DNA from: Isoptericola halotolerans
Lineage (GTDB): Bacteria; Actinomycetota; Actinomycetes; Actinomycetales; Cellulomonadaceae
DNA length: 64,000 bases
Direction: 5' to 3'
Assembly: GCF_013149785.1 (NCBI RefSeq)
Contig: NZ_JABEZU010000002.1
Coordinates: 558,001-622,000 of the forward strand
The position numbers and the translations under genes were made by a program. Shown here one piece after another: positions 63,231 through 64,000 of this stretch. The notes beneath the pieces were generated by a model that did not search any database, was not told the origin of the DNA, and saw only the letters and a list, made by a program, of their open reading frames with translations. Position 1 is the stretch's first letter. The number at the start of each line of letters is the position of its first letter.

Positions 63231-64000
63231 GTGCGCCGTCGCGTCCTGCTGGCGACGATCTCGGCGGTCGCCGTCGCCGTGGTGCTGCTGGGTGTGCCGC
63301 TGGGGATCTTCGGCGCGCAGTACGTCGTCGCGACCGAGGAGCGGCGGCTCTCGGACCGGCTGGACACGTTCTCGCGCACGGTCGACCGCGCGGTCGAGCT
63401 GGGCGAGAGCCCCACGGAGTCCCAGCTCGAGCGGGCGGCCGCGGGGCGGGACGGTGACCTGCCGGCCCGGATCACGGTGAGCCTGCCCGACGGCGAGCAG
63501 CTCACCTACGGTGGCGAGCTGCGGGAACCCACCTTCTTCCTCGCGGTGCAGACCGCCCAGCGGGCGTCGGTGTCGTTCGAGGTGTCGGCCTGGGGTGCCT
63601 ACATCAAGGCCGCCCAGATCGTCGCGCTCGTCGTGGTGGCAGGGGTGGTGGCCATCGCCGCCGGGGTGGCGATGGCGGTCTGGCAGGCGAACCGGCTCTC
63701 CGCGCCCCTGGTGTACCTCGCGGCCTCCGCGGAACAGCTCGGTTCCGGTCAGGTGCGCCCGAGCCTCGAACCCTCCGGCGTGGAGGAGATCGACCTGGTC
63801 GCGGCAGAGCTCGCCCGCAGCGCGGACCGGTTGGCAGGGCGCCTGGCCGCTGAACGACAGTTCGCGCAGGACGCCTCCCACCAGCTGCGCACCCCGTTGA
63901 CGGCCCTGACCATGCGGCTCGAGGAGATCATGCTCACCAGCGGCGACGACGACGTGGTCGAGGAGGCGCGGGTGTCGCTGGAGCAGGTCGAACGGCTGGT
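63231..64000 (+). CDS. Sensor histidine kinase (3' end outside window)
   Basis: 256 residues are visible. There are two membrane helices (about 6-26 and 120-145) around an extracytoplasmic domain of about 95 residues. HAMP-like segment NRLSAPLVYLAASAEQLGSG and the H-box FAQDASHQLRTPLTALTMRL follow, with the phosphoacceptor near residue 217. The catalytic ATPase domain is beyond the end. GTG start 6 bp after the response regulator; together they form a classical two-component pair. Confidence 0.95.
   Translation, partial: MRRRVLLATISAVAVAVVLLGVPLGIFGAQYVVATEERRLSDRLDTFSRTVDRAVELGESPTESQLERAAAGRDGDLPARITVSLPDGEQLTYGGELREPTFFLAVQTAQRASVSFEVSAWGAYIKAAQIVALVVVAGVVAIAAGVAMAVWQANRLSAPLVYLAASAEQLGSGQVRPSLEPSGVEEIDLVAAELARSADRLAGRLAAERQFAQDASHQLRTPLTALTMRLEEIMLTSGDDDVVEEARVSLEQVERL

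Overview
This 64 kb window is very GC-rich and densely coded. It comes from an actinobacterium, most likely a cellulose-associated member of the order Micrococcales (Cellulomonas, Cellulosimicrobium or Isoptericola type). The evidence is a WhiB-family regulator, a mycothiol S-conjugate amidase, a short Z-isoprenyl diphosphate synthase, the coproporphyrin-dependent haem pair (ferrochelatase plus HemQ), a PdtaS-type histidine kinase beside whiB, frequent GTG starts, and a CebEFG/beta-glucosidase/CebR cellooligosaccharide locus. I cannot fix the genus from sequence alone. I see no rRNA, tRNA, CRISPR array, insertion sequence or prophage. No gap between genes exceeds 300 bp; the longest (about 230-270 bp) hold promoters and operators.

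Layout. 1-9.4 kb: two tandem YCII-domain proteins leading into an ECF sigma factor, a DMT exporter and divergent LysR regulator, an FKBP isomerase, an RsmC-like methyltransferase and SelT-like protein, a DUF5997 gene facing a LysR-type substrate-binding protein without HTH, and an LPQTG surface protein. 9.4-20.3 kb: ATP-dependent DNA ligase, HxlR regulator with divergent NAD(P)-binding protein, a DrrAB-type ABC exporter with divergent TetR regulator, MsrA, a CPA1 antiporter, a YdeI-like protein, an AI-2E family permease and threonine dehydratase. 20.4-22.8 kb: ectoine operon ectABC. 22.9-28 kb: greA, a DUF4307 gene, mca, a small membrane protein, a nitrilase-family hydrolase, a PAQR protein and a Z-prenyl synthase; this resembles the greA-mca-uppS neighbourhood of mycobacteria. 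28-37.7 kb: MarR regulator, glycerate kinase, a 659-residue protein of unknown function, hemH-hemQ, a TspO-like protein, a PrmC paralogue, glutamate dehydrogenase and an aldo/keto reductase. 37.8-42.3 kb: PAS-AraC regulator divergent from putA. 42.3-48.8 kb: cebR, beta-glucosidase and cebGFE with candidate CebR boxes. 48.8-64 kb: DUF2505 gene, pdtaS-like kinase, whiB1-like gene, a stand-alone EccC/FtsK-type ATPase, a MacB/FtsX ABC transporter, a LuxR-type two-component system cotranscribed with a voltage-sensor-like membrane protein, and an OmpR-type two-component system cut by the window end.

How they work together. The window is core and niche metabolism rather than a mobile island. Ectoine synthesis, proline catabolism through PutA, glutamate dehydrogenase and the antiporter fit osmotic and nitrogen balance. 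Mca and MsrA protect against electrophiles and oxidants. The ceb locus imports and cleaves cellooligosaccharides under LacI-type control.

The most unusual non-coding features are long dyad repeats at gene ends. One family has two diverged copies sharing sequence blocks at two separate convergent junctions (4644-4742 and 20332-20420). Another site has four inverted or tandem 21-bp units (6386-6459), and a third has a perfect 27-bp stem (56005-56077). The least explained proteins are the 659-residue protein and the orphan EccC-like ATPase.
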